The translations under genes and the position numbers were made by a program. A stretch of 19,732 bases of DNA. Source: Halovenus sp. Lineage in GTDB: Archaea; Halobacteriota; Halobacteria; Halobacteriales; Haloarculaceae. Of the stretch, positions 13,805 through 19,732 are shown in pieces. Numbering within the stretch: position 1 is the first letter of the stretch; each line of letters opens with the position of its first letter. The notes under the pieces were generated by a model. The model was not told the origin of the DNA. It saw nothing but the letters and a program-made list of their open reading frames with translations, and did not search any database. The stretch is taken from positions 1-19,732 of the forward strand of contig PUNZ01000212.1 in the NCBI GenBank assembly GCA_003551945.1, in the 5' to 3' direction.

Positions 13805-14808
13805 CCTTCACGGTGTCTCGCCTGCAACCCGGCTTCGGCGATGTTTACGCCGTACTGTGTCGTTCGTGTGAGGCTGTCGACGACCAGACTGAGCAGGTAG
13901 CCATCCGAGAGGTCCCGGACGTAGAGCTGTTCATCAAGCGCTGCCAGCTCGTCAGTGAGCTGTTCTGCCTCGGTGACGACAGCGCTGAATGCTGCATCAT
14001 CTGGGGATTCGAGCAAGGCAGCGAGGGCATCCTGGACAATTCCCTGTGTGCGTTCCCCAAGCGCCGTCAGTTCAGTTGAAAGTTCCTCCGGTGGAGGGCC
14101 GTCGAGACGGCCAGCAATGCTGGCGATTTTTTCGGCGTGGTCAGCAACCCGTTCGAGCTGTCTAGCAGCCATATAATACTCGAAGGGTAACAACGTGCCA
14201 TCACCCATTGTCACAGCCGGGTCGACAAGCGATTGCTGAAACCCGCGGGAGACGAGTGCAAACAGGCGGTCAACGTCATCATCCTGCTGAGCAATGTGGC
14301 TTCCAGTCTCTCCATCCGAACTCGTCACGGCCGCAATCGCCTCGTGATGCATTTCGAGTGTGGTGCGTTCGATTTGTGCGAGCGTCTGTTCGGGCGAAAG
14401 GTCACCAACAGCGAGCATCGTGCGAGCAGTGAGCGTCGATTCCGTCTCCGTCATCACTTCAAGTCCAACAAATCTCCGAATGGCCTGGATCACGGCCCGT
14501 CGCTGCTCGCGTGTCCGCAAATCAGCAACGTGAATCTCGTCACAACCGGCAATGTATGCGGAGGCAACCGAGAGGGAAAGCGATGGAGAGTCACGGTTTC
14601 CAGCGGTGATTTCCGCCCGCTGTGGCTCGCTCCCTGTCCCGTTTGGGCCCCGTGTCATCACAAGCTGGTCGCCCTGCTCGTAGAGGTTGACGGTTGCACC
14701 CGGTTCGATATGCTGGTCGATCGCCCACGTCTTCGGAAGCGAGACGGTATAGGTTGACCCGCCGGTAAGCTGTACCTTCCGCTCGACCGGTTCAGTATCG
14801 TCGTTCAT
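13789..14808 (-). CDS. AbrB-PhoU fusion, phosphate regulator
   Basis: The 339-residue product joins an AbrB/SpoVT-like swapped-hairpin domain (about 9-52: RKVQLTGGSTYTVSLPKTWA, then a GDQLVMTRG strand) to a three-helix PhoU-like bundle repeat (about 110-335), with paired helices such as ARQLERVADHAEKIA and the final TRTTQYGVNIAEAGLQ. AbrB domains bind DNA and PhoU domains monitor PstSCAB, so this is a good candidate for the transcription factor of the phosphate response. That is inference from domains. ATG 14826 (six residues upstream) is an alternative start; TATA-like CTATTATC (minus strand, about 14869-14862) would start transcription near 14840 and fits either. It is 53 bases after phoU and could be co-transcribed with it or use this promoter. 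Confidence 0.88.
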   Translation of the reverse strand: MNDDTEPVERKVQLTGGSTYTVSLPKTWAIDQHIEPGATVNLYEQGDQLVMTRGPNGTGSEPQRAEITAGNRDSPSLSLSVASAYIAGCDEIHVADLRTREQRRAVIQAIRRFVGLEVMTETESTLTARTMLAVGDLSPEQTLAQIERTTLEMHHEAIAAVTSSDGETGSHIAQQDDDVDRLFALVSRGFQQSLVDPAVTMGDGTLLPFEYYMAARQLERVADHAEKIASIAGRLDGPPPEELSTELTALGERTQGIVQDALAALLESPDDAAFSAVVTEAEQLTDELAALDEQLYVRDLSDGYLLSLVVDSLTRTTQYGVNIAEAGLQARHREGPGVV

Positions 14809-14879
14809 ATCTCGTATGCTGAGCATGGTTGGGTTGTTGCAGTGGGGCGGTGAACAGGTGTGATAATAGCAGACATAGA

Positions 14880-15551
14880 TTAGTAGATGAGTTCGTCGTC
14901 GTTTTCGACCATATAGAGCGTTCGTGCGCAGATGTTAACGCCGTGGTCACCGATACGTTCGAGGTCACGAATTGTCAACAGCGCTCGTGAGATGTCTTCC
15001 AGCGTAGTGTCGAGCTGGTCATCAGCAGGTTGCGTGCTGGTCAGCAACTCACGGACGAGACGTTCGCTTGTTTGTCTGGACGCTAAATCGAGCTCGTCAT
15101 CCGTGGCTGCAATATTGCGGGCAGCCCCAGCATCGTCTCGGGCGTATGCATCCATCGCGTCGGAAACAAGGGCCCGAGACTGGTCGACGAGTGGCAGTAC
15201 ATCAGTCGTTTCGAGCAGCGTTCCATCTGCTTCGCTCCCATATCGGGCCAGATTCGTCGCAAGGTCTCCAATTCGTTCAAGGTCAGTGATAATTTTGAAC
15301 GACGAGGCGATAAATCGAAGGTCGCCAGCGACTGGCTGTTGCAACGCGAGCAGTTGGATACAATCGCTCTCAATATCCAGATACCAGTCGTTGATATCTT
15401 CATCACCTTCGATGACCTGCATTGCTCGTTGCTGGTCGCCAGTTTCAAGCACCTCTGCGGCCATATCATACCGTTCCAGCGTCGTCTCCGCCATTGCAGT
15501 AACCTGCCCACGGAGGTCATCAAGTTGGCTCTGGTAGCTGTTTCGGGCCAT
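14880..15551 (-). CDS. phoU: Phosphate signalling protein PhoU
   Basis: PhoU is a cytoplasmic helical protein that couples the Pst transporter to control of phosphate uptake. The 223-residue product shows the two-fold repeat of the family. Each half carries a metal-binding helix pair: KIITDLERIGDLATNLARYG (about 86-105) and TIRDLERIGDHGVNICAR near the end. MARNSYQSQLDDLRGQV is a typical PhoU N-terminus, so I take the ATG at 15551; the frame extends upstream to 15647, but that is inside pstB. Only one base separates the pstB stop from the ATG, so the genes are translated together. Unlike the next gene it has no DNA-binding domain, giving this locus two PhoU proteins with different roles. Confidence 0.93.
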   Translation of the reverse strand: MARNSYQSQLDDLRGQVTAMAETTLERYDMAAEVLETGDQQRAMQVIEGDEDINDWYLDIESDCIQLLALQQPVAGDLRFIASSFKIITDLERIGDLATNLARYGSEADGTLLETTDVLPLVDQSRALVSDAMDAYARDDAGAARNIAATDDELDLASRQTSERLVRELLTSTQPADDQLDTTLEDISRALLTIRDLERIGDHGVNICARTLYMVENDDELIY

Positions 15552-15552
15552 G

Positions 15553-16386
15553 TTATCCGAATTTCCCCGTGATGTAATCCTCAACGCGCTGGTCCTCTGG
15601 GTCCTCAAAGATCGTTGCTGTATCGTCGAATTCGACGAGTTTGCCACCCGTCAGAAAGACGGCTGTCTTATCCGAGATGCGTGCCGCCTGTTGCATGTTG
15701 TGCGTGACGATGATGACCGTGTAGTTCTGTGCGAGATCTTCAATGAGGTCCTCAATTTTTGCTGCTGCGACTGGGTCCAGCGCCGATGTCGGCTCGTCCA
15801 TCAGAATGACCTCCGGGTCCGGTGCAATTGCACGGGCGATACAGAGACGCTGTTGTTGGCCTCCCGAGAGGTCAAGTCCCGAGGAATCAAGCTGATCTTT
15901 CACTTCATCCCACAGGGCCGCCTGCTTGAGTGCACGCTCAACCTGCTTATCGAGGTCGACCTTGTCAGCTTTCCCCTGGACTCTGAGTCCGTAGGCGACG
16001 TTGTCGTAGATGCTCTTTGGGAACGGGTTCGGGCTCTGAAACACCTGTCCGATTCGCCGCCGGAGTGCAACAGGGTCGACATCGTCATCATAGACATTTT
16101 TGCCGTTGAAGCGGAGTGTTCCCTCAACCTGACACATGCTGATTCGGTCGTTCATTCGGTTAATCGACCGAAGGAAGGTCGATTTGCCACAGCCTGAAGG
16201 CCCGATAATTGCCGTGACTCTGCGTTCCGGAATCTCGGCAGAGACGTCAGACAGTGCCTTCTCCTCGCCGTAGTAGACGTTCAACTTCTCGGCAGAGACG
16301 ACTGTCTCAGCAGTGTCCTCATGCGTTTGTTCGTCGACCTGTACCTCCGTCGAAATCAGTTTGTGTGTATCATCTTGTGTTGACAT
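15553..16386 (-). CDS. pstB: Phosphate ABC transporter ATP-binding protein
   Basis: PstB is the ATPase of the high-affinity phosphate importer. The 277-residue product has Walker A GPSGCGKS at 62-69, a Q-loop QVFQSPNPFP (114-123) with the PstB-type PNPFPKSIYDNV, signature LSGGQQQR (173-180), Walker B VILMDEP (193-199) and switch histidine H229. The first 30 residues are an acidic Thr/Glu/Asp-rich extension ahead of the conserved VVSAEKLNVYYGE, longer than in bacterial PstB. The ATG at 16386 follows the pstA stop by two bases. The order pstS-C-A-B-phoU matches the classic operon. Confidence 0.97.
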   Translation of the reverse strand: MSTQDDTHKLISTEVQVDEQTHEDTAETVVSAEKLNVYYGEEKALSDVSAEIPERRVTAIIGPSGCGKSTFLRSINRMNDRISMCQVEGTLRFNGKNVYDDDVDPVALRRRIGQVFQSPNPFPKSIYDNVAYGLRVQGKADKVDLDKQVERALKQAALWDEVKDQLDSSGLDLSGGQQQRLCIARAIAPDPEVILMDEPTSALDPVAAAKIEDLIEDLAQNYTVIIVTHNMQQAARISDKTAVFLTGGKLVEFDDTATIFEDPEDQRVEDYITGKFG

Positions 16387-16388
16387 GG

Positions 16389-17324
16389 TTAGACACCTGT
16401 GAGTGAGACATCACGCTCGTATTTCCGCCGGATATAGACCGCAACGGCCTGCATCGCCAGCAGTACAAGCAACAGGACGATAATCCCCATTGCGGCAAGT
16501 GCCAAAAACTCCCGTTGTGGGAGGTAGGTCCAGTTGTAAATCTGGACCGGCATGCTGCTGAACGAATCGAACGGGCCACTTGGAACGGATGTGTCGGTAA
16601 AGAGCGCACCAACCATCAACAGCGGTGCTGTCTCGCCCACCGCCCGAGCAAGTGCAAGGATGGTTCCGGTCATGATGCCCGGAATCGCCTGTGGAAGGAC
16701 GACCCGACGAATCGTCTGCCACTGAGTTGCGCCTGCCGCTGCCGAACCGTCACGCATCCCGTCTGGAACCGCTCGGATTGCCTCAATGGAGGCAACGATT
16801 ACAATGGGAACGACAAGCGCTGACAGCGCAATTGCCCCCGCAAGGATGACGCTTCCCAGTCCCGCGCCGTTGACGATGAGCGCGAGAATGAGAATTCCGT
16901 AGACAACCGACGGCACCCCTGCAAGGTTTGCAAGGTTCGCTTCGATGAGCCGCGTTGTCCGGTTATCAGGCGCATACTCAACGAGATAAAGCGCCGTGCT
17001 GATACCGAGAAAGAGGATAAATGCGGTCGTGAGCAACATCAGCCAGATAGAGGCGACAATAGCGGAGTAGAATCCGGCGTTCCCTGGCGTCTGTGAGCCG
17101 GTATTGCCGAGGAATCGGCTGATTTCGATACCGAATCGTTGCTGACCAATAATGCCCTCGTAGAAGATATCCGCAAAGAGAAAGACCAGCATGATAACAC
17201 CGAACGATGACGCGGCGACAAGCGTGGCGTAAAAGACCCGGTTTTTGAACTTCTCGGAGGAGAGGTCAACATCGGTAATACTCTGACCAATCGCTTCGCT
17301 GCCGCGCTCAGTGTCGGTACTCAT
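16389..17324 (-). CDS. pstA: Phosphate ABC transporter permease
   Basis: PstA forms the phosphate channel with PstC. The 311-residue membrane protein has about six hydrophobic segments (near 35-56, 88-115, 135-155, 160-182, 216-240 and 274-297). The cytoplasmic EAA-like loop contacting PstB is visible as MRDGSAAAGATQWQTIRRVVLPQAIPGI (split across 190-217), followed by ALARAVGETAPLL, both characteristic of PstA. The start ATG overlaps the pstC stop by four bases (ATGA), so translation is coupled. There is an acidic N-terminal tail of about 25 residues. Confidence 0.95.
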   Translation of the reverse strand: MSTDTERGSEAIGQSITDVDLSSEKFKNRVFYATLVAASSFGVIMLVFLFADIFYEGIIGQQRFGIEISRFLGNTGSQTPGNAGFYSAIVASIWLMLLTTAFILFLGISTALYLVEYAPDNRTTRLIEANLANLAGVPSVVYGILILALIVNGAGLGSVILAGAIALSALVVPIVIVASIEAIRAVPDGMRDGSAAAGATQWQTIRRVVLPQAIPGIMTGTILALARAVGETAPLLMVGALFTDTSVPSGPFDSFSSMPVQIYNWTYLPQREFLALAAMGIIVLLLVLLAMQAVAVYIRRKYERDVSLTGV

Positions 17325-18310
17325 CGGTACACCTCCTGGAATCGCCGTTTCAGATAATCATTAATCAGGTTGGCTGTGAGCGTCATAATAAAGAGGATTA
17401 ACCCAACCGCAAACAGTGACTGATACTCAACCGACCCGACGGCCGTTGTCCCGCGTGCAAGCGAGACCATGTAGGCCGTCATCGTCATAATCTCGGAAAA
17501 TGGATTGGCCGTCAACTGCGGCTGGAACCCGGCAGCAAGCGAGACCGCCATCGTCTCACCGATTGCACGAGAGATCGCAAGGATATACGAGGCGAGAATA
17601 CCCGAAAGCGCCGCGGGGAGAACAATACGCAGCGAAACTTCGTATTTTGTCGCTCCAAGCGCGTAGGCACCATTTCTGAGGTCGTCTGGCACCGCCTGCA
17701 TCGCATCTTCACTGATGGATGAGACCATCGGAATCGTCATCGTTCCGACGACAATCCATCCAGCCATCATGCTGTAACGGCCAACGGAGATGCCGAACAA
17801 AGACCCGAGTGCACCGACAACAATCGGCGTAATAAACGAGACCGCGAAAAAGCCGTAGACGATCGTTGGAATGCCGGCAAGGACTTCCAGAATCGGCTTC
17901 AGTCGGTTACGCGTTGTTGGCTTTGCATACTCGGAGAGATACAGCGCCGTTGCCGTTCCGATTGGGATGGAGACAAAGGCTGCGCCGATAGTGATGACGA
18001 GCGTGCCCCAAATAATCGGGAGTGCGCCGTGGGCAGGTGGGGACCGTACTGGTGCCCACCGTGTCCCGGAGAAGAACTCCGAGAGCGACACCGTCTGCCG
18101 GAAGCTCTCTTGGCCGATGAGAACCTCCCAGATTCGTGCTCCATAGAAGTATCCTGCTGCGTTGTCGAAAAGAACAACGAACAGTGCAATTGTCGTCAAA
18201 ACGGTAATTGAGGCACAGCCAAATAGGACTCGCTTGACTCGTCTATCTGTGGCGCGGTCGCCACGAAGCTCATCACCGGAGAGGTCTGGCTCTTGTATTT
18301 CTGTACTCAT
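17321..18310 (-). CDS. pstC: Phosphate ABC transporter permease
   Basis: This is the second channel subunit of the Pst importer, 329 residues. Hydrophobic segments occur near 27-50, 98-125, 144-166, 177-198, 232-256 and 296-318. The family loop appears as VPDDLRNGAYALGATKYEV (207-225) followed by ISRAIGETMAVSLAAG (246-261). A periplasm-like outer loop (about 52-95) is inserted after the first helix. It ends in a four-base overlap with pstA. The gap to pstS is 48 bases and contains a credible promoter, so pstC can probably be transcribed separately from pstS. Confidence 0.95.
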   Translation of the reverse strand: MSTEIQEPDLSGDELRGDRATDRRVKRVLFGCASITVLTTIALFVVLFDNAAGYFYGARIWEVLIGQESFRQTVSLSEFFSGTRWAPVRSPPAHGALPIIWGTLVITIGAAFVSIPIGTATALYLSEYAKPTTRNRLKPILEVLAGIPTIVYGFFAVSFITPIVVGALGSLFGISVGRYSMMAGWIVVGTMTIPMVSSISEDAMQAVPDDLRNGAYALGATKYEVSLRIVLPAALSGILASYILAISRAIGETMAVSLAAGFQPQLTANPFSEIMTMTAYMVSLARGTTAVGSVEYQSLFAVGLILFIMTLTANLINDYLKRRFQEVYR

Positions 18311-18312
18311 AC

Positions 18313-18348
18313 TCAGTCACCAAGAAATTGGGTTCATAAAATTTCGAC
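18313..18348 (-). promoter_or_regulatory. Internal promoter between pstS and pstC
   Basis: On the minus strand GTCGAAATTTTATG (18348-18335) is a BRE-like CGAAA directly followed by a TATA-like TTTTATG. The TATA centre lies about 28 bases before the pstC ATG, so a transcript would start almost at the ATG. This would let the transporter and phoU genes be expressed apart from the binding protein. Confidence 0.4.
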
Positions 18349-18358
18349 ACCAGCCGCG

Positions 18359-19393
18359 CTATGGGTCCTCTCGTTCAATGGTTAGTTCATCAGCAACCCC
18401 GAGTTCGTCAAGGATGGCATCAAGGACGTCGTGATTCTCACTAATCCACTCAGGTGGTGACTCGAAAAAGCCAACCGCAGGTGCAAACTCAAGCTGGTTG
18501 TTGATGTAGTACCGTGCAAAGTCACCCAGGAGCTTTGGTCGCTCCTCGAGCGAGGCAGTGTTGACGAAGAAAAATAGCGGTCGAGCAAGCGGTGAGTACT
18601 GCCCTTCCTCAATGTATTCTTCTTCGGGTGGGAAGAACTCGCCCTCGTACTCCGGATTATCACTTTCCACCTCAACGGGTTTCAGGTCGGCACCGTCGGC
18701 CATCTGTTCGTTCATGTGACCAACACCTCCCCAGCCCATGGCGTACTCGTTATCCGAGACGGCGTCCCAGATTTCGTCGGTCTGGCTCGTCGCCGAGTAG
18801 TTATCTCGAATGCGGGCAACCTCGCCGTTGATTGCTTCCGTGAAATAATCGAACGTCCCGGATGCATCGTCTCGGGCGTGCAAGAAGATGTCTTCATCCG
18901 GCCAGTCATCCCGAACGTCACTCCACTGCTCGACATCGGATTCGAAATCCCAGATTTGGTTGAGTTCGTCGAGGGTAATCTCGTCACACCAGTCATTGTC
19001 GGCGTGAACACCCACAGCGAGCGTGTCCTGTCCGATACTGAAATCGACCGCCTCGATATCGTTTGCATCACAGGTGTCTTGCTCGTCATCGAGGATTGCA
19101 CGGCTTGCACTCTGAATATCGGAGTTACCCTGACAGAATTCGGCGAACCCGGCACCGGTCCCTTGTGGGTCGACTTCGATACTCACGTCATCATCGTATT
19201 CATTCTCGAAATTCTCTGCGGCCTCCTGCGTAATCGGCGCAACAGTGTTCGAGCCGGATGCAACGATTGTTGTATCTCCATCACTGCCCAGCGCACCACA
19301 ACCCGCAATAGCCACGGAACTGCCTGCGGCGATAGCTGCAAGTGCCTGTCGTCGTGTTACAGTACGCAGTCTGGTGCCGTTTTCTGATGGCAT
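18359..19393 (-). CDS. pstS: Phosphate-binding lipoprotein PstS
   Basis: PstS is the extracytoplasmic phosphate receptor of the Pst importer. The 344-residue precursor has a twin-arginine motif (TRRQAL, R14-R15), a hydrophobic stretch and a lipobox IAGC with C32, so it is exported folded by Tat and lipid-anchored, as usual in haloarchaea. The mature part has the PstS pattern: VASGSNTVAPITQEAAENF (about 44-62), GTGAGFAEFCQGNSDIQSASR, a WSDVRDDWPDEDIFLHARDDASGT phosphate-binding segment and NEYAMGWGGVGHM. ATG 19402 (three residues upstream) is also possible; two TATA-like boxes fit the two starts. The gene is first in the operon. The open frame extends upstream to 19570 without family similarity. 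Confidence 0.95.
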   Translation of the reverse strand: MPSENGTRLRTVTRRQALAAIAAGSSVAIAGCGALGSDGDTTIVASGSNTVAPITQEAAENFENEYDDDVSIEVDPQGTGAGFAEFCQGNSDIQSASRAILDDEQDTCDANDIEAVDFSIGQDTLAVGVHADNDWCDEITLDELNQIWDFESDVEQWSDVRDDWPDEDIFLHARDDASGTFDYFTEAINGEVARIRDNYSATSQTDEIWDAVSDNEYAMGWGGVGHMNEQMADGADLKPVEVESDNPEYEGEFFPPEEEYIEEGQYSPLARPLFFFVNTASLEERPKLLGDFARYYINNQLEFAPAVGFFESPPEWISENHDVLDAILDELGVADELTIEREDP

Positions 19394-19611
19394 CACCTGC
19401 ATATCTGGCAGAGAAGTATAAGAGCGCTTATAATAGCTATATACTTTGATAGGTAAGTATATAGAATATTCTGTAGCCGGATGGAGTCGTGTAGAGCAAT
19501 ATATACAGCTATTGTGTGGTATGCACCTCTCCATCGTAATACCGAGAAAATACACCAGAGAAGCCCTCAAACCTTCGAAAAGAGCATATACGCAGGAAAT
19601 GAAGAGTGGCT
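19394..19611. promoter_or_regulatory. Divergent pstS / phosphatase-like promoter region
   Basis: This AT-rich stretch holds the pstS promoter. TATAAG-AGCG-CTTATA (19417-19432) is a perfect palindrome whose arms, read on the minus strand, are two TATA-like boxes ten bases apart (centres near 19430 and 19419). These would start transcription near 19404 and 19394, at the two possible ATGs. Toward the right, TTCGAAAAGAGCATATAC (19574-19591) is a BRE/TATA pair about 25 bases before the ATG at 19612. Between them lie further A/T-rich elements such as GAGCAATATATAC (19494-19506), which echoes GAGCATATAC at 19582-19591. A phosphate-response operator would be expected here. Confidence 0.5.
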
Positions 19612-19732
19612 ATGGGCGACGACAGCTCGTCACCGATGACGGTTGGATTTGTCTGTGTACAGAACGCGGGACGCTCGCAGATGTCAGCGGCCTTTGCCGA
19701 GCGCGAGCGTGAGAGCCGTGGGCTAGAACACA
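19612..19732 (+). CDS. Low-molecular-weight phosphatase / arsenate reductase-like protein (5' part only)
   Basis: The gene runs off the right edge; only 40 codons are visible. They contain VGFVCVQNAGRSQMSAAFAE, the N-terminal strand and phosphate-binding loop of the low-molecular-weight protein tyrosine phosphatase fold. The CX5R loop is C15-VQNAG-R21, followed by S-QMS. In haloarchaea this V-x-NAGRSQM form is typical of thioredoxin-linked ArsC-like arsenate reductases and their relatives. The second catalytic cysteines lie beyond the window, so arsenate reductase and phosphatase cannot be separated. The ATG at 19612 fits the TATA spacing; ATG 19636 (residue 9) is an alternative. Being divergent from pstS, it may share phosphate (or arsenate) control. 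Confidence 0.8.
   Translation, partial: MGDDSSSPMTVGFVCVQNAGRSQMSAAFAERERESRGLEH

Noticed and set aside
14932..15537. Open frame of 201 codons antisense to phoU
   Set aside because: Serine/arginine-rich shadow of phoU with no promoter or motif.
19446..19712. Open frame of 88 codons at the right end
   Set aside because: It covers the pstS upstream region and overlaps, in another frame, the phosphatase-like gene that has a clear CX5R motif.
1..19732. CRISPR arrays, insertion sequences, integrases or defence genes
   Set aside because: No regularly spaced repeats, transposase motifs or terminal inverted repeats were seen; gaps between genes are short and the genes are core functions.

Overview
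The window looks like chromosomal DNA of a halophilic archaeon (class Halobacteria). The predicted proteins are very acidic. The gene set is typically haloarchaeal: a CetZ1 tubulin-like protein, the F420 enzyme CofC, archaeal NadM, membrane-anchored LonB, and a PstS with a twin-arginine plus lipobox signal. Most start codons lie about 20-30 bases downstream of a TATA-like element, as expected for largely leaderless haloarchaeal mRNAs. By eye, base composition is fairly balanced, less GC-rich than most haloarchaea. I do not name a genus.

Layout. Positions 1-364 hold no convincing gene but several nested inverted repeats. A minus-strand cluster (365-2880) runs cetZ1, a signal-peptide/one-TM protein of unknown function overlapping the end of cetZ1, then cofC. 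A second minus-strand cluster (2968-6301) runs sufS (cysteine desulfurase), an aldo/keto reductase and an enolase-superfamily dipeptide epimerase-like protein. Divergent from sufS are a UlaG-like metallo-beta-lactamase-fold hydrolase (6420-7253) and an acidic coiled-coil protein (7395-8552) on the plus strand. nadM (minus, 8580-9080) is divergent from lonB (plus, 9254-11500), which is followed three bases later by a GTG-started CPBP/Abi-type intramembrane protease. An MFS permease (12408-13697) follows on the minus strand.

The right part is a phosphate uptake locus on the minus strand, in the order pstS, pstC, pstA, pstB, phoU, and an AbrB-PhoU fusion. PstS captures phosphate outside the membrane, PstC and PstA form the channel, PstB hydrolyses ATP, and the two PhoU proteins are likely regulators. 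The AbrB-PhoU fusion is a candidate DNA-binding regulator. At the right edge, divergent from pstS, starts a truncated low-molecular-weight phosphatase/arsenate-reductase-like gene whose CX5R active-site loop is visible.

Most of the window is recognisable core metabolism, transport and proteolysis. The parts most worth a second look are: the structured, gene-free left end with its own promoter/operator-like site; the unknown membrane protein overlapping cetZ1; perfect palindromes on the cetZ1, sufS, nadM and pstS promoters; a nadM-like palindrome/TATA module placed to drive antisense RNA over the phoU fusion gene; and a 22-bp direct repeat inside the CPBP protease gene that is read in two frames, so recombination between the copies would frameshift the gene.
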